5,571 nucleotides of DNA from an uncultured Peptostreptococcaceae bacterium (GTDB lineage: Bacteria > Bacillota > Clostridia > Peptostreptococcales > Anaerovoracaceae): NCBI GenBank assembly GCA_905236895.1, contig CAJOQI010000047.1:1-5571 (forward strand), written 5' to 3'. Positions 1 to 5,229 of the stretch are shown piece after piece. A model generated the notes under the pieces. That model was not told where the DNA came from. It did not search any database and was given only the letters and a program-made list of their open reading frames with translations. The first letter of the stretch is position 1, and each line of letters starts with the position of its first letter. A program made the position numbers and the translations under genes.

Positions 1-200
1 TGAACAGGATTATTGAATCCGCCAGCCAAGCAGGGGATTTGGTTGCGGACCCCTTCTGCGGAAGTGGATCCTTTGGCGTAGCGTCAGCCAAGCAGGGAAG
101 GAACTTCCTCATGGCAGATAGCGGTGAGCTTGCCATAGCTGTAACAAGGGATAGACTCATTAAGGAAGGCTTGGACTTTCACCTTTATAAAAGAGGGTAG
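1..200 (+). CDS. DNA methyltransferase (adenine/cytosine-N4 type), C-terminal fragment
   Basis: The reading frame is open from nt 3 to a TAG at 198-200 and gives 65 residues of a protein whose start lies left of the window. The fragment contains DPFCGSGS at nt 48-71. This is the S-adenosylmethionine-binding motif I of amino-methyltransferases, usually DPFxGSGT. It is preceded by RIIESASQAGDLV, which matches the usual 'LLxRIIxxxSxxGDxVLDPF' lead-in, and followed by a short helix-rich tail. Motif I close to the C-terminus is the order seen in beta-class N6-adenine/N4-cytosine DNA methyltransferases (motif IV, target recognition, motif I). The final serine in GSGS replaces the more common threonine. 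Whether it is a solitary enzyme or part of a restriction-modification pair cannot be told, because the catalytic DPPY-type motif, the recognition domain and the left neighbours are outside the window. An RNA methyltransferase is less likely. Confidence 0.8.
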   Translation, partial: NRIIESASQAGDLVADPFCGSGSFGVASAKQGRNFLMADSGELAIAVTRDRLIKEGLDFHLYKRG

Positions 201-204
201 TGTA

Positions 205-213
205 TGGTAAAAT
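205..213 (+). promoter_or_regulatory. Extended -10 promoter for tRNA-Arg
   Basis: TGGTAAAAT at 205-213 reads as an extended -10 element (TGn followed by TAAAAT). It places a start site near 220, just before the mature tRNA 5' end at 226. No good -35 is present at the right distance; the best is the weak TTTATA at 184-189. Extended -10 promoters can work without a -35. The element sits 4 nt after the methyltransferase stop codon. Read-through from the methyltransferase gene could also feed the tRNA. Confidence 0.45.
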
Positions 214-225
214 AACAGATGGTCT

Positions 226-301
226 GCGCCCATAGCTCAGGGGATAGAGTGACACACTCCGAATGTGGAGGCCGCGAGTTCGAATCTCGCTGGGCGCACC
301 A
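226..301 (+). tRNA. tRNA-Arg (anticodon CCG)
   Basis: A full 76-nt cloverleaf can be folded by eye. The acceptor stem is GCGCCCA (226-232) with TGGGCGC (291-297). The D arm is GCTC (235-238) with GAGT (247-250). The anticodon stem is 252-256 with 264-268, around the loop CTCCGAA with anticodon CCG at 259-261. The variable loop has five bases, and the T arm is GCGAG/CTCGC around TTCGAAT (279-285). The discriminator is A298 and CCA is encoded at 299-301. Anticodon CCG reads the arginine codon CGG. The outermost anticodon-stem pair is an A-G mismatch (252 with 268), and the first D-stem pair is G-T. It lies 25 nt after the methyltransferase gene and converges with trpS. Confidence 0.96.
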
Positions 302-337
302 AAAAACGGCATTTCCAAGTGAGATGCCGTTTTTCTT
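302..337. terminator. Bidirectional terminator between tRNA-Arg and trpS
   Basis: AAAACGGCAT (303-312) pairs with ATGCCGTTTT (324-333). The stem can extend inward through 313-315 with 321-323 to leave a 5-nt loop. A T-run follows on the plus strand (330-334), and the A-run at 301-306 gives a T-run on the minus strand. The same hairpin can therefore end tRNA-Arg transcription rightwards and trpS transcription leftwards, since trpS stops about 20 nt away at 357. The left arm begins directly at the tRNA CCA. Confidence 0.88.
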
Positions 338-356
338 TGTTTCAGTTATAAGTTTT

Positions 357-1337
357 CTAAAGTCCCAGTCCGAAATTGTCCTTTACTCTCTGGAGAGTCT
401 TAATTGCAATGGCATTTGCTCTTTCGGCGCCATCCTTAAGGATGTCTATAAGCTCTTGGGATTCACGGATTTCTGCGTAGAGTTCCTGAATCGGGGCAAG
501 GGCCTCTATGGTTACTTCTACCAGATCCTTCTTGAAATCCCCATAACCTCTTCCTTCGTACTCTTTTTCCAAGTCTTCGATGGACTTGCCGGAGAAGACG
601 CTATAGATATTCATCAGATTGCTGACACCGGGTTTGTTTTCCACGTCGAATTTGATGATGCCGTCGGAGTCGGTGGTAGCCTTCATGATGGATTTCTTGA
701 TTTTATTGGCGTCGTCCAAAAGGGAGATGCGGCTGTGGATATTCTCTGCGGATTTGCTCATCTTCTGGGTGGGTTCGTCCAGAGACATGATGCGAGCGCC
801 TTCCTTCATGAAGCGTCCTTCGGGAACAACAAAGGTCTTCTTAACCGTATTGTTTACTCTGATGGCTAGGTCTCTTGTAAGCTCAATATGCTGCTTTTGA
901 TCGTTTCCCACGGGAACTACGTCTGTATCGTAGAGAAGGATGTCCGAAGCCATAAGCACAGGATACATGAGAAGCCCTGCAGGTGCGGATTCTTTGTTCT
1001 GGCTCTTGGATTTGAATTGAGTCATTCGGAAGAGCTCTCCCGTATAGGCATTGCAGGTGAGAATCCAAGAGAGTTCTGCATGAGCGGGAACGTCGGACTG
1101 AACAAAAACGATGGACTTCTTGGGATCAACACCGATGGAAAGATAGAGTGCTGCCACGTCCAGAATATGCTTCCTCAGCTCCTTGGGATCCTGGGGAAGG
1201 GTGATGGCGTGCTCGTCAACGATGCAATAGATGCATTCGTGGTCTTCCTGAAGCTCCACAAACTGACGGAGAGCCCCAAGATAATTACCGATATGGATAT
1301 TGCCGGTAGGTTGAACACCGGAAAAAACGCGTTTCAT
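357..1337 (-). CDS. trpS: Tryptophanyl-tRNA synthetase
   Basis: This is a cytoplasmic class I aminoacyl-tRNA synthetase that joins tryptophan to tRNA-Trp using ATP. The 326-residue product has the family's usual length (about 325-335). Near the N-terminus SGVQPTGNIHIGNYLGAL carries the HIGH-type ATP-binding signature (HIGN, residues 15-18). GNDQKQHIELTRD (residues 144-156) matches the conserved core near the amino-acid pocket, and KMSKS is at residues 192-196. The C-terminal helical anticodon-binding part is complete and ends in a TAG at 357-359. An in-frame ATG 6 nt upstream (1343) would add Met-Ile. It lies only 2 nt from the Shine-Dalgarno-like GTGAGG, whereas the ATG at 1337 is 8 nt away, so 1337 is preferred. 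Arginine codons are a mix of CGC/CGT and AGA, unlike the AGA/AGG-dominated genes to the right, as expected for a well-expressed housekeeping gene. It stands alone, converging on the tRNA and diverging from the acyl-CoA ligase gene. Confidence 0.97.
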   Translation of the reverse strand: MKRVFSGVQPTGNIHIGNYLGALRQFVELQEDHECIYCIVDEHAITLPQDPKELRKHILDVAALYLSIGVDPKKSIVFVQSDVPAHAELSWILTCNAYTGELFRMTQFKSKSQNKESAPAGLLMYPVLMASDILLYDTDVVPVGNDQKQHIELTRDLAIRVNNTVKKTFVVPEGRFMKEGARIMSLDEPTQKMSKSAENIHSRISLLDDANKIKKSIMKATTDSDGIIKFDVENKPGVSNLMNIYSVFSGKSIEDLEKEYEGRGYGDFKKDLVEVTIEALAPIQELYAEIRESQELIDILKDGAERANAIAIKTLQRVKDNFGLGL

Positions 1338-1345
1338 AATCATTA

Positions 1346-1351
1346 CCTCAC
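1346..1351 (-). promoter_or_regulatory. Ribosome binding site of trpS (decides the start)
   Basis: Read on the minus strand this is GTGAGG. It is 8 nt from the ATG at 1337 but only 2 nt from the upstream in-frame ATG at 1343. The spacing favours the inner start and a product beginning MKRVFSG. Confidence 0.6.
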
Positions 1352-1370
1352 TATAATTTCGCTGATTGAT

Positions 1371-1400
1371 ACTTTATCATATGAATACGGGGGTAGTCAA
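1371..1400 (-). promoter_or_regulatory. Likely trpS promoter
   Basis: On the minus strand TTGACT (1400 to 1395) is a 5/6 match to the -35 consensus. The -10 lies in the A/T-rich block read as TATGATAAAGT. Candidates are GATAAA (1378-1373, 16-nt spacer) and TAAAGT (1376-1371, 18-nt spacer). Both match the consensus at four of six bases, so the exact -10 is uncertain. The predicted leader is only about 30 nt, which leaves no room for a T-box riboswitch of the kind often found upstream of Firmicutes synthetase genes. Confidence 0.5.
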
Positions 1401-1401
1401 T

Positions 1402-1430
1402 TTGACCTTGAAAACACTGAATGTTAAAAT
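1402..1430 (+). promoter_or_regulatory. Promoter of the acyl-CoA ligase / YhfC unit
   Basis: TTGACC (1402-1407) and TAAAAT (1425-1430) are separated by exactly 17 nt, and TG at 1422-1423 makes an extended -10. This is a strong sigma-A-type promoter. The start site is expected near 1437, giving a leader of about 34 nt that ends in the ribosome binding site GGAGAG (1460-1465), 5 nt before the ATG at 1471. Its -35 is one base away from the trpS -35 on the other strand. Confidence 0.72.
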
Positions 1431-1470
1431 GAAAATATCTTTAATAATCTAGTGAAAATGGAGAGTTTTA

Positions 1471-3222
1471 ATGAACGGATACAAGAAGGATTATAAGCTG
1501 GAAACCAAATTTCATGAGTTTACCGACCTTCGAGACTTGATCAGAACATCTGCTGAAATTTACGCAGAAAAAATCGCCTTTATTACCAAGATTAAAATGC
1601 GAGACGAGGCAAAAAAGATAGAGTATATCAATACTACGTACAGGGAATTATTCGATGAAATGAATGCCCTGGGAACCAGTCTCGTGAACCTGGGACTCAA
1701 GGGAGAAAAGATTGCGGTAATAGGCGAAAACAGCTATAAATGGGTGCTGTCATATTTTGCCGTAGCCTGTGGTGTGGGAGTTATAGTGCCCTTGGATAAG
1801 CTTCTTCAGAAAGAGGAATTAAAGGGACTTATCGAGAGAAGTAAAGCCAAGGCAATCTTCTGCGATCAGAAACACCATAAGGAAATAGCCGAGATAATGG
1901 AGGAAGGCGGAACAGACCTGGAGCTTATCATCGGTCTGGACTATATCCCCGAAAATGGCAAATCTATTCAGGAACTATTGGATGATGGAGCAAAGCTTAT
2001 AGAAGAAGGCAACAGAGATTATCTTGATGCAGAGATAGATAGGGATGTGATGAACTTCCTTCTCTTTACCTCGGGAACCACTCAGAGCTCCAAGGCTGTA
2101 ATGCTTTCTCATAGGAATCTTATGAGTTGCAATTACGGAATGAACTGCGAGGAACTTTTCTTCCCCAGTGATGTGAGTATGCTTTTCTTGCCCCTTCACC
2201 ATATCTACGGAATGGGAGGGCTTTTGATCTTCCTCTCCCAGGGAATTGTAAACGTTTTCTGTGACGGCCTTAAATACATCGTTCAAAATCTTAAGGAATA
2301 CGGAGTTACGGTTATGATGACCGTACCGCTTCTCCTTGAAAACATCTATAAAAAGATATGGAAGGGAATTGACAAACAGGGCAAGAGGGCTACGGTGGAG
2401 AAGGCAATGAAGATAGCCGAAACCACGGAGAAGTTTGGAATCTATAGCAGAAGAAAGCTCTTTAAGAGCATAATAGATCAGATGGGCGGCAAAATGAGAT
2501 TCTTTATTAACGGCGCAGCGGCCCTTGATCCTGTGGTAGCGAAGGGATTAAATGACTTTGGTATTCTCACTGTTACAGGTTATGGATTAACGGAAACCTC
2601 TCCAACCATAGCCAGCGAAACCTATAGATATATTAAGCCTGGCTCTGCAGGAAAGCTTATGCCAAATGTGGAAGCAAGGATAGATAACCCCGATGAGGAC
2701 GGAATCGGCGAACTGGTAGTGAGGGGCGATAACGTTATGTTGGGATACTACAATAACGAAGAGGCAACAAATGAGGTCCTGGTAGATGGCTGGTTCCATA
2801 CGGGAGATTTGGCATACTTTGATAATGATGATTATCTCTTCATTACGGGACGTAAGAAGAACGTAATCGTTATGAAGAACGGTAAGAACGTTTTCCCGGA
2901 AGAGATAGAGAATTTGATTAACAATCTGCCCTATGTTTCCGAGAGCATGGTCTTCTCCAGGAACAAAGCCAGCGACGTGGTTCTCTGGGTCAAGGTGGTC
3001 TACGATCAGGAGTATGCAAAGGAAGAAGATAAGACCCCTGAAGAATTATGTGCTCTCTTTGCAGCAGACCTTGATAAGATTAACGACAGTATGCCCAGCT
3101 ATAAGATGGTTAAGCATTTCTTCCTTTCGGAGAGACCTACCATCAAGACCACAACTCAGAAGACAAAGCGAAACGACGAGATGATTCAGATCCGTGAGGA
3201 ACTGGAGGAGAGAGGCCTGTAA
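1471..3222 (+). CDS. AMP-forming acyl-CoA ligase (long-chain fatty acid-CoA ligase-like)
   Basis: This 583-residue protein belongs to the ANL superfamily of adenylate-forming enzymes. They activate a carboxylic acid with ATP to an acyl-AMP and usually transfer it to CoA. The large N-terminal domain holds the phosphate loop TSGTTQSSK (residues 200-208), the A4-type segment FLPLHHIYG (239-247) and YGLTETS (371-377). HTGD (443-446) carries the ribose-binding aspartate, and the hinge is at GRKKN (460-464). The C-terminal domain follows, with a probable catalytic lysine at 564 in TTTQKTKR. The phosphate loop departs from the common TSGTTGxPK form: Gln replaces the second glycine and Ser the proline. 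The other core motifs are intact, so an active enzyme is likely. Similarity to FadD/long-chain ligases is by motif only, and the true acid could be medium-chain, branched or aromatic. No signal peptide or membrane segment is seen. It is the first gene of a unit with the membrane protease 3 nt downstream. Confidence 0.9.
   Translation: MNGYKKDYKLETKFHEFTDLRDLIRTSAEIYAEKIAFITKIKMRDEAKKIEYINTTYRELFDEMNALGTSLVNLGLKGEKIAVIGENSYKWVLSYFAVACGVGVIVPLDKLLQKEELKGLIERSKAKAIFCDQKHHKEIAEIMEEGGTDLELIIGLDYIPENGKSIQELLDDGAKLIEEGNRDYLDAEIDRDVMNFLLFTSGTTQSSKAVMLSHRNLMSCNYGMNCEELFFPSDVSMLFLPLHHIYGMGGLLIFLSQGIVNVFCDGLKYIVQNLKEYGVTVMMTVPLLLENIYKKIWKGIDKQGKRATVEKAMKIAETTEKFGIYSRRKLFKSIIDQMGGKMRFFINGAAALDPVVAKGLNDFGILTVTGYGLTETSPTIASETYRYIKPGSAGKLMPNVEARIDNPDEDGIGELVVRGDNVMLGYYNNEEATNEVLVDGWFHTGDLAYFDNDDYLFITGRKKNVIVMKNGKNVFPEEIENLINNLPYVSESMVFSRNKASDVVLWVKVVYDQEYAKEEDKTPEELCALFAADLDKINDSMPSYKMVKHFFLSERPTIKTTTQKTKRNDEMIQIREELEERGL
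3204..3215 (+). promoter_or_regulatory. Ribosome binding site of the YhfC-like gene, inside the ligase gene
   Basis: GGAGGAG (3204-3210) followed by AGAGG (3211-3215) lies within the last codons of the ligase gene. AGAGG is 10 nt from the ATG at 3226; the stronger GGAGG core is 17 nt away, which is long. With only 3 nt between stop and start, translation of the second gene is probably coupled to the first. Confidence 0.5.
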
Positions 3223-3225
3223 ATA

Positions 3226-4065
3226 ATGAGGGGAGCAGTAATTGGAACAGCCATATTTCAGATAATCGCAGGATTGATCCTTTGCCTGATTGTTTTCCTC
3301 ATAATGAGGAAGAAGACCGGCCGTCCCATATCAATCTTCTTTATTGGTGCGGGAACCTGGTTTGTATTTGTGGTAATACTTGAAGCCTTGGTACATAATT
3401 TGGTTCTGGTCATGTCTCCCATAGGAGGGACCATAAGGGCTAATATCTTTCTATATGCTCTTTATGGGGGATTTATGGCTGCGCTCTTTGAAGAGGGAGG
3501 AAGGTTCGCGGTATTTAAGACTTTGCTTAAGAGGGAGCAGGTAAATGACAATACCGCTCTTATGTGCGGCGCAGGGCATGGTGGATTCGAAGCATTCTTT
3601 TTACTGGCTTCCAGCGGCATATCATTAATTGCATATTCAGCCATATTGAATAATCCGGATATGATTCAAGGTGCAGGTCTTGATGATGCAACGCTGGCGC
3701 AAGTCCAGGAAGCCATAGCGGGTCTTCAGAATACTTCCGTAATGACCTATGTCTGGTCGGTGATGGAAAGAGTTTCCGCAATAATACTTCACATATCCTT
3801 ATCGGTTATGGTTTGGTTTGCAGCCAAGGAAAAAATAAAGAAGATTGGACTTTTGGCTCTGGCTTTTTTCTGTCATTTCTTCGTGGACTTTATAACAGCC
3901 ATTCTGGCAAGCAAAGTACCTATTGCGGTTGTTGAGATGATAATTTTAGCCATGGCCCTGAGTATCGCTTATTTGGCCCTTAGGGTTTGGAAGAAATATA
4001 GCAGTCCGCCGGAAGTGGTGTGGAGCACGACTCCAAGAGGAACTGAAGGGGTGAATCCCTACTAG
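3226..4065 (+). CDS. YhfC-family intramembrane metalloprotease (putative)
   Basis: This is a 279-residue polytopic membrane protein with about seven hydrophobic segments, roughly residues 4-26, 34-63, 70-88, 111-140, 174-199, 205-228 and 231-253. Buried polar motifs lie in or beside these segments: EEGGR (89-93), GAGHGGFE (115-122, giving HxxxE at 118-122), MERVSAIILH (180-189) and HFFVD (217-221, HxxxD). The order EExxR, HxxxE, HxxxD matches the YhfC family and resembles PrsW and CAAX-type membrane proteases. Those families are predicted to cut substrates within the membrane using a metal held by Glu and His. Proteolysis is predicted for this family and is not shown here. The start gives an N-terminal membrane helix straight away, and no better start is visible. 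The C-terminal 20-odd residues are soluble and look unstructured. The gene follows the acyl-CoA ligase after 3 nt and is last in the unit. The substrate is unknown. Confidence 0.82.
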   Translation: MRGAVIGTAIFQIIAGLILCLIVFLIMRKKTGRPISIFFIGAGTWFVFVVILEALVHNLVLVMSPIGGTIRANIFLYALYGGFMAALFEEGGRFAVFKTLLKREQVNDNTALMCGAGHGGFEAFFLLASSGISLIAYSAILNNPDMIQGAGLDDATLAQVQEAIAGLQNTSVMTYVWSVMERVSAIILHISLSVMVWFAAKEKIKKIGLLALAFFCHFFVDFITAILASKVPIAVVEMIILAMALSIAYLALRVWKKYSSPPEVVWSTTPRGTEGVNPY

Positions 4066-4107
4066 GGAATATGATTGGTTATTGATTAATAAGGTAAAAG
4101 TAAGGGG

Positions 4108-4135
4108 AAAAGCACCGATGGTGCTTTTTTCTTTT
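4108..4135 (+). terminator. Rho-independent terminator after the ligase/YhfC unit
   Basis: AAAAGCACC (4108-4116) pairs perfectly with GGTGCTTTT (4120-4128) around a 3-nt GAT loop. A T-run to 4130 follows, and after one C another five T. It lies 43 nt beyond the YhfC-like stop codon and separates this unit from the tad promoter at 4190. Confidence 0.92.
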
Positions 4136-4189
4136 TGGCTTGTTTTCGTAAAGGGGAGAATATGGGAAAAAATCCCTGTAAATTAATGG

Positions 4190-4218
4190 TTGACATAGTA
4201 TGGGGAAGTGAATAATAT
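4190..4218 (+). promoter_or_regulatory. Strong promoter of the tad operon
   Basis: A perfect -35 TTGACA (4190-4195) and the -10 TAATAT (4213-4218) are spaced by exactly 17 nt. The start site should fall near 4225, leaving a leader of only about 15 nt that is little more than the ribosome binding site AAGGAG (4229-4234) and its 5-nt spacer. Together with the terminator upstream, this marks the left edge of the tad operon. No operator-like palindrome overlaps it. Confidence 0.8.
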
Positions 4219-4239
4219 GCCCCCAAGGAAGGAGAACCT

Positions 4240-5229
4240 ATGGAGAAGATTTCAGTGAATCTATCGGTAAAAGATAAGGACTTTGAGAGAGCCTTGGGAA
4301 GAGGTCTTATGGAAACCGGGAGGATTAACATTAGTCCTATGCCTGAGGCCAAGGTTCTCCTCTTTGATGAAGGGAGGAAGGAATATTGTGAAAAGGCCCT
4401 GGTGGATGGCTTTTCGGGTCTAAGGGTTTTGCTAAGAGAAAACCCTGCCAAAGCCTCACGGGGAGAGCAGATTCCTTCCATGTATCGATATACCCCTGCT
4501 ATAGAAATGGTGTCTCTCCTGGAATACATTCTGGGAAGGGGAGATTCGGAGCAAAGGGAAGAGAGGGCCAAGGTAATAGTTTTAATCTCCGACGAAGGTG
4601 GGACGGGGGTATCCACCATAGGGGTCAATCTTGCAAGGCTATTGTCAAGAAAAGATGGAGCCATCTATTTGAATCTCTGTCCCTTTGCCACATCTCCAAA
4701 AGAAATCCTATGGGGAGAAAGAGACTTCGTAGGTGGAAAGACTTGGATGAGAATGCTTTACGGATTCAAAAAGGGAAAGAGGGGGCTTCTTCCTGCGGTG
4801 ACTGAGTCCATTGAAGAAATGACATATATTCCTGCTCCGCATATTAATAATCACGGGGATGGAATAGATGAGGAAATACTGGAAAACCTCCGAAAGGAGG
4901 CCTTCGCTGAAGGATATGGATACCTGATTCTTGATATAGGAAGTCATCTGGAGGGGAATAGAAAGAAGTTGGTAGAGAGGGCCTTTAGAGTAGTAGGTGT
5001 GAATCCAGGCTACGATTTGGAGATGGAATTGAGGGAAAGATTTGGCGAAAGATTCATCACCATAGTCAATCTTTACAGGGAGGATGCAGTGGAGGTTAAG
5101 GGGGATAGACAGGCGGATATACATATCGGTTATTCCCGTCAGCTTGGAAGAAGGAGCTTAGATGAGGAATTGAGAGAAGCTTTTGAAGACCTTGCCATTG
5201 CTGTCACGGGGAAGAAGCATGAGACATGA
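4240..5229 (+). CDS. CpaE/TadZ-like pilus assembly protein with degenerate P-loop
   Basis: This 329-residue protein has a two-domain layout. Residues 1-100 look like a receiver-type domain: a hydrophobic strand leads to D43 in KVLLFDEG, and the domain ends in RYTPAIEMVSLLEYIL (83-98). Residues 110-325 resemble a MinD/ParA-type P-loop ATPase. The Walker A region is DEGGTGVST (118-126), where the family norm is KGGxGK[ST]; both lysines are replaced, by Glu119 and Val124. The next strand has YLNLCP (143-148), with Asn145 where the family has Asp. The Walker B strand YLILDIGS (228-235) keeps Asp232. In Tad/Flp pilus systems such proteins place the assembly complex at a cell site, and atypical Walker A boxes are known in TadZ proteins. 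The gene overlaps cpaF by 11 nt, which strongly supports the assignment. The ATG is 5 nt after AAGGAG. Of 29 arginines, 25 use AGA/AGG. Confidence 0.78.
   Translation: MEKISVNLSVKDKDFERALGRGLMETGRINISPMPEAKVLLFDEGRKEYCEKALVDGFSGLRVLLRENPAKASRGEQIPSMYRYTPAIEMVSLLEYILGRGDSEQREERAKVIVLISDEGGTGVSTIGVNLARLLSRKDGAIYLNLCPFATSPKEILWGERDFVGGKTWMRMLYGFKKGKRGLLPAVTESIEEMTYIPAPHINNHGDGIDEEILENLRKEAFAEGYGYLILDIGSHLEGNRKKLVERAFRVVGVNPGYDLEMELRERFGERFITIVNLYREDAVEVKGDRQADIHIGYSRQLGRRSLDEELREAFEDLAIAVTGKKHET

Noticed and set aside
279..301. tRNA 3' end as an integration (att) site
   Set aside because: No second copy of the T-arm/CCA sequence and no integrase gene is seen in the window; the tRNA is followed directly by its terminator.
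219..869. Long plus-strand open frame across the tRNA and the end of trpS
   Set aside because: It runs through the tRNA and terminator and is antisense to a clearly identified synthetase gene; its protein shows no family motif.
888..1427. Plus-strand open frame antisense to the 5' half of trpS
   Set aside because: It is a shadow of trpS, with no ribosome binding site and no recognisable domain.
1344..1470. Possible T-box or other riboswitch upstream of trpS
   Set aside because: The gap to the divergent gene is about 130 nt and the predicted trpS leader about 30 nt, too short for a T-box; no T-box core sequence is visible.
4056..4068. Inverted repeat TCCCTA-C-TAGGGA over the YhfC-like stop codon
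   Set aside because: The loop of one base cannot form a full hairpin, there is no T-run after it, and a much better terminator follows at 4108.
4162..4215. 17-residue open frame (MGKNPCKLMVDIVWGSE) preceded by AGGGGAGA
   Set aside because: It has a plausible ribosome binding site but contains the -35 and part of the -10 of the tad promoter, so it would not be on that transcript; no other promoter for it is seen.
4086..4664. Minus-strand open frame opposite the TadZ-like gene
   Set aside because: It overlaps a well-supported gene with its own promoter and ribosome binding site, and its serine/leucine-rich product looks like antisense translation.
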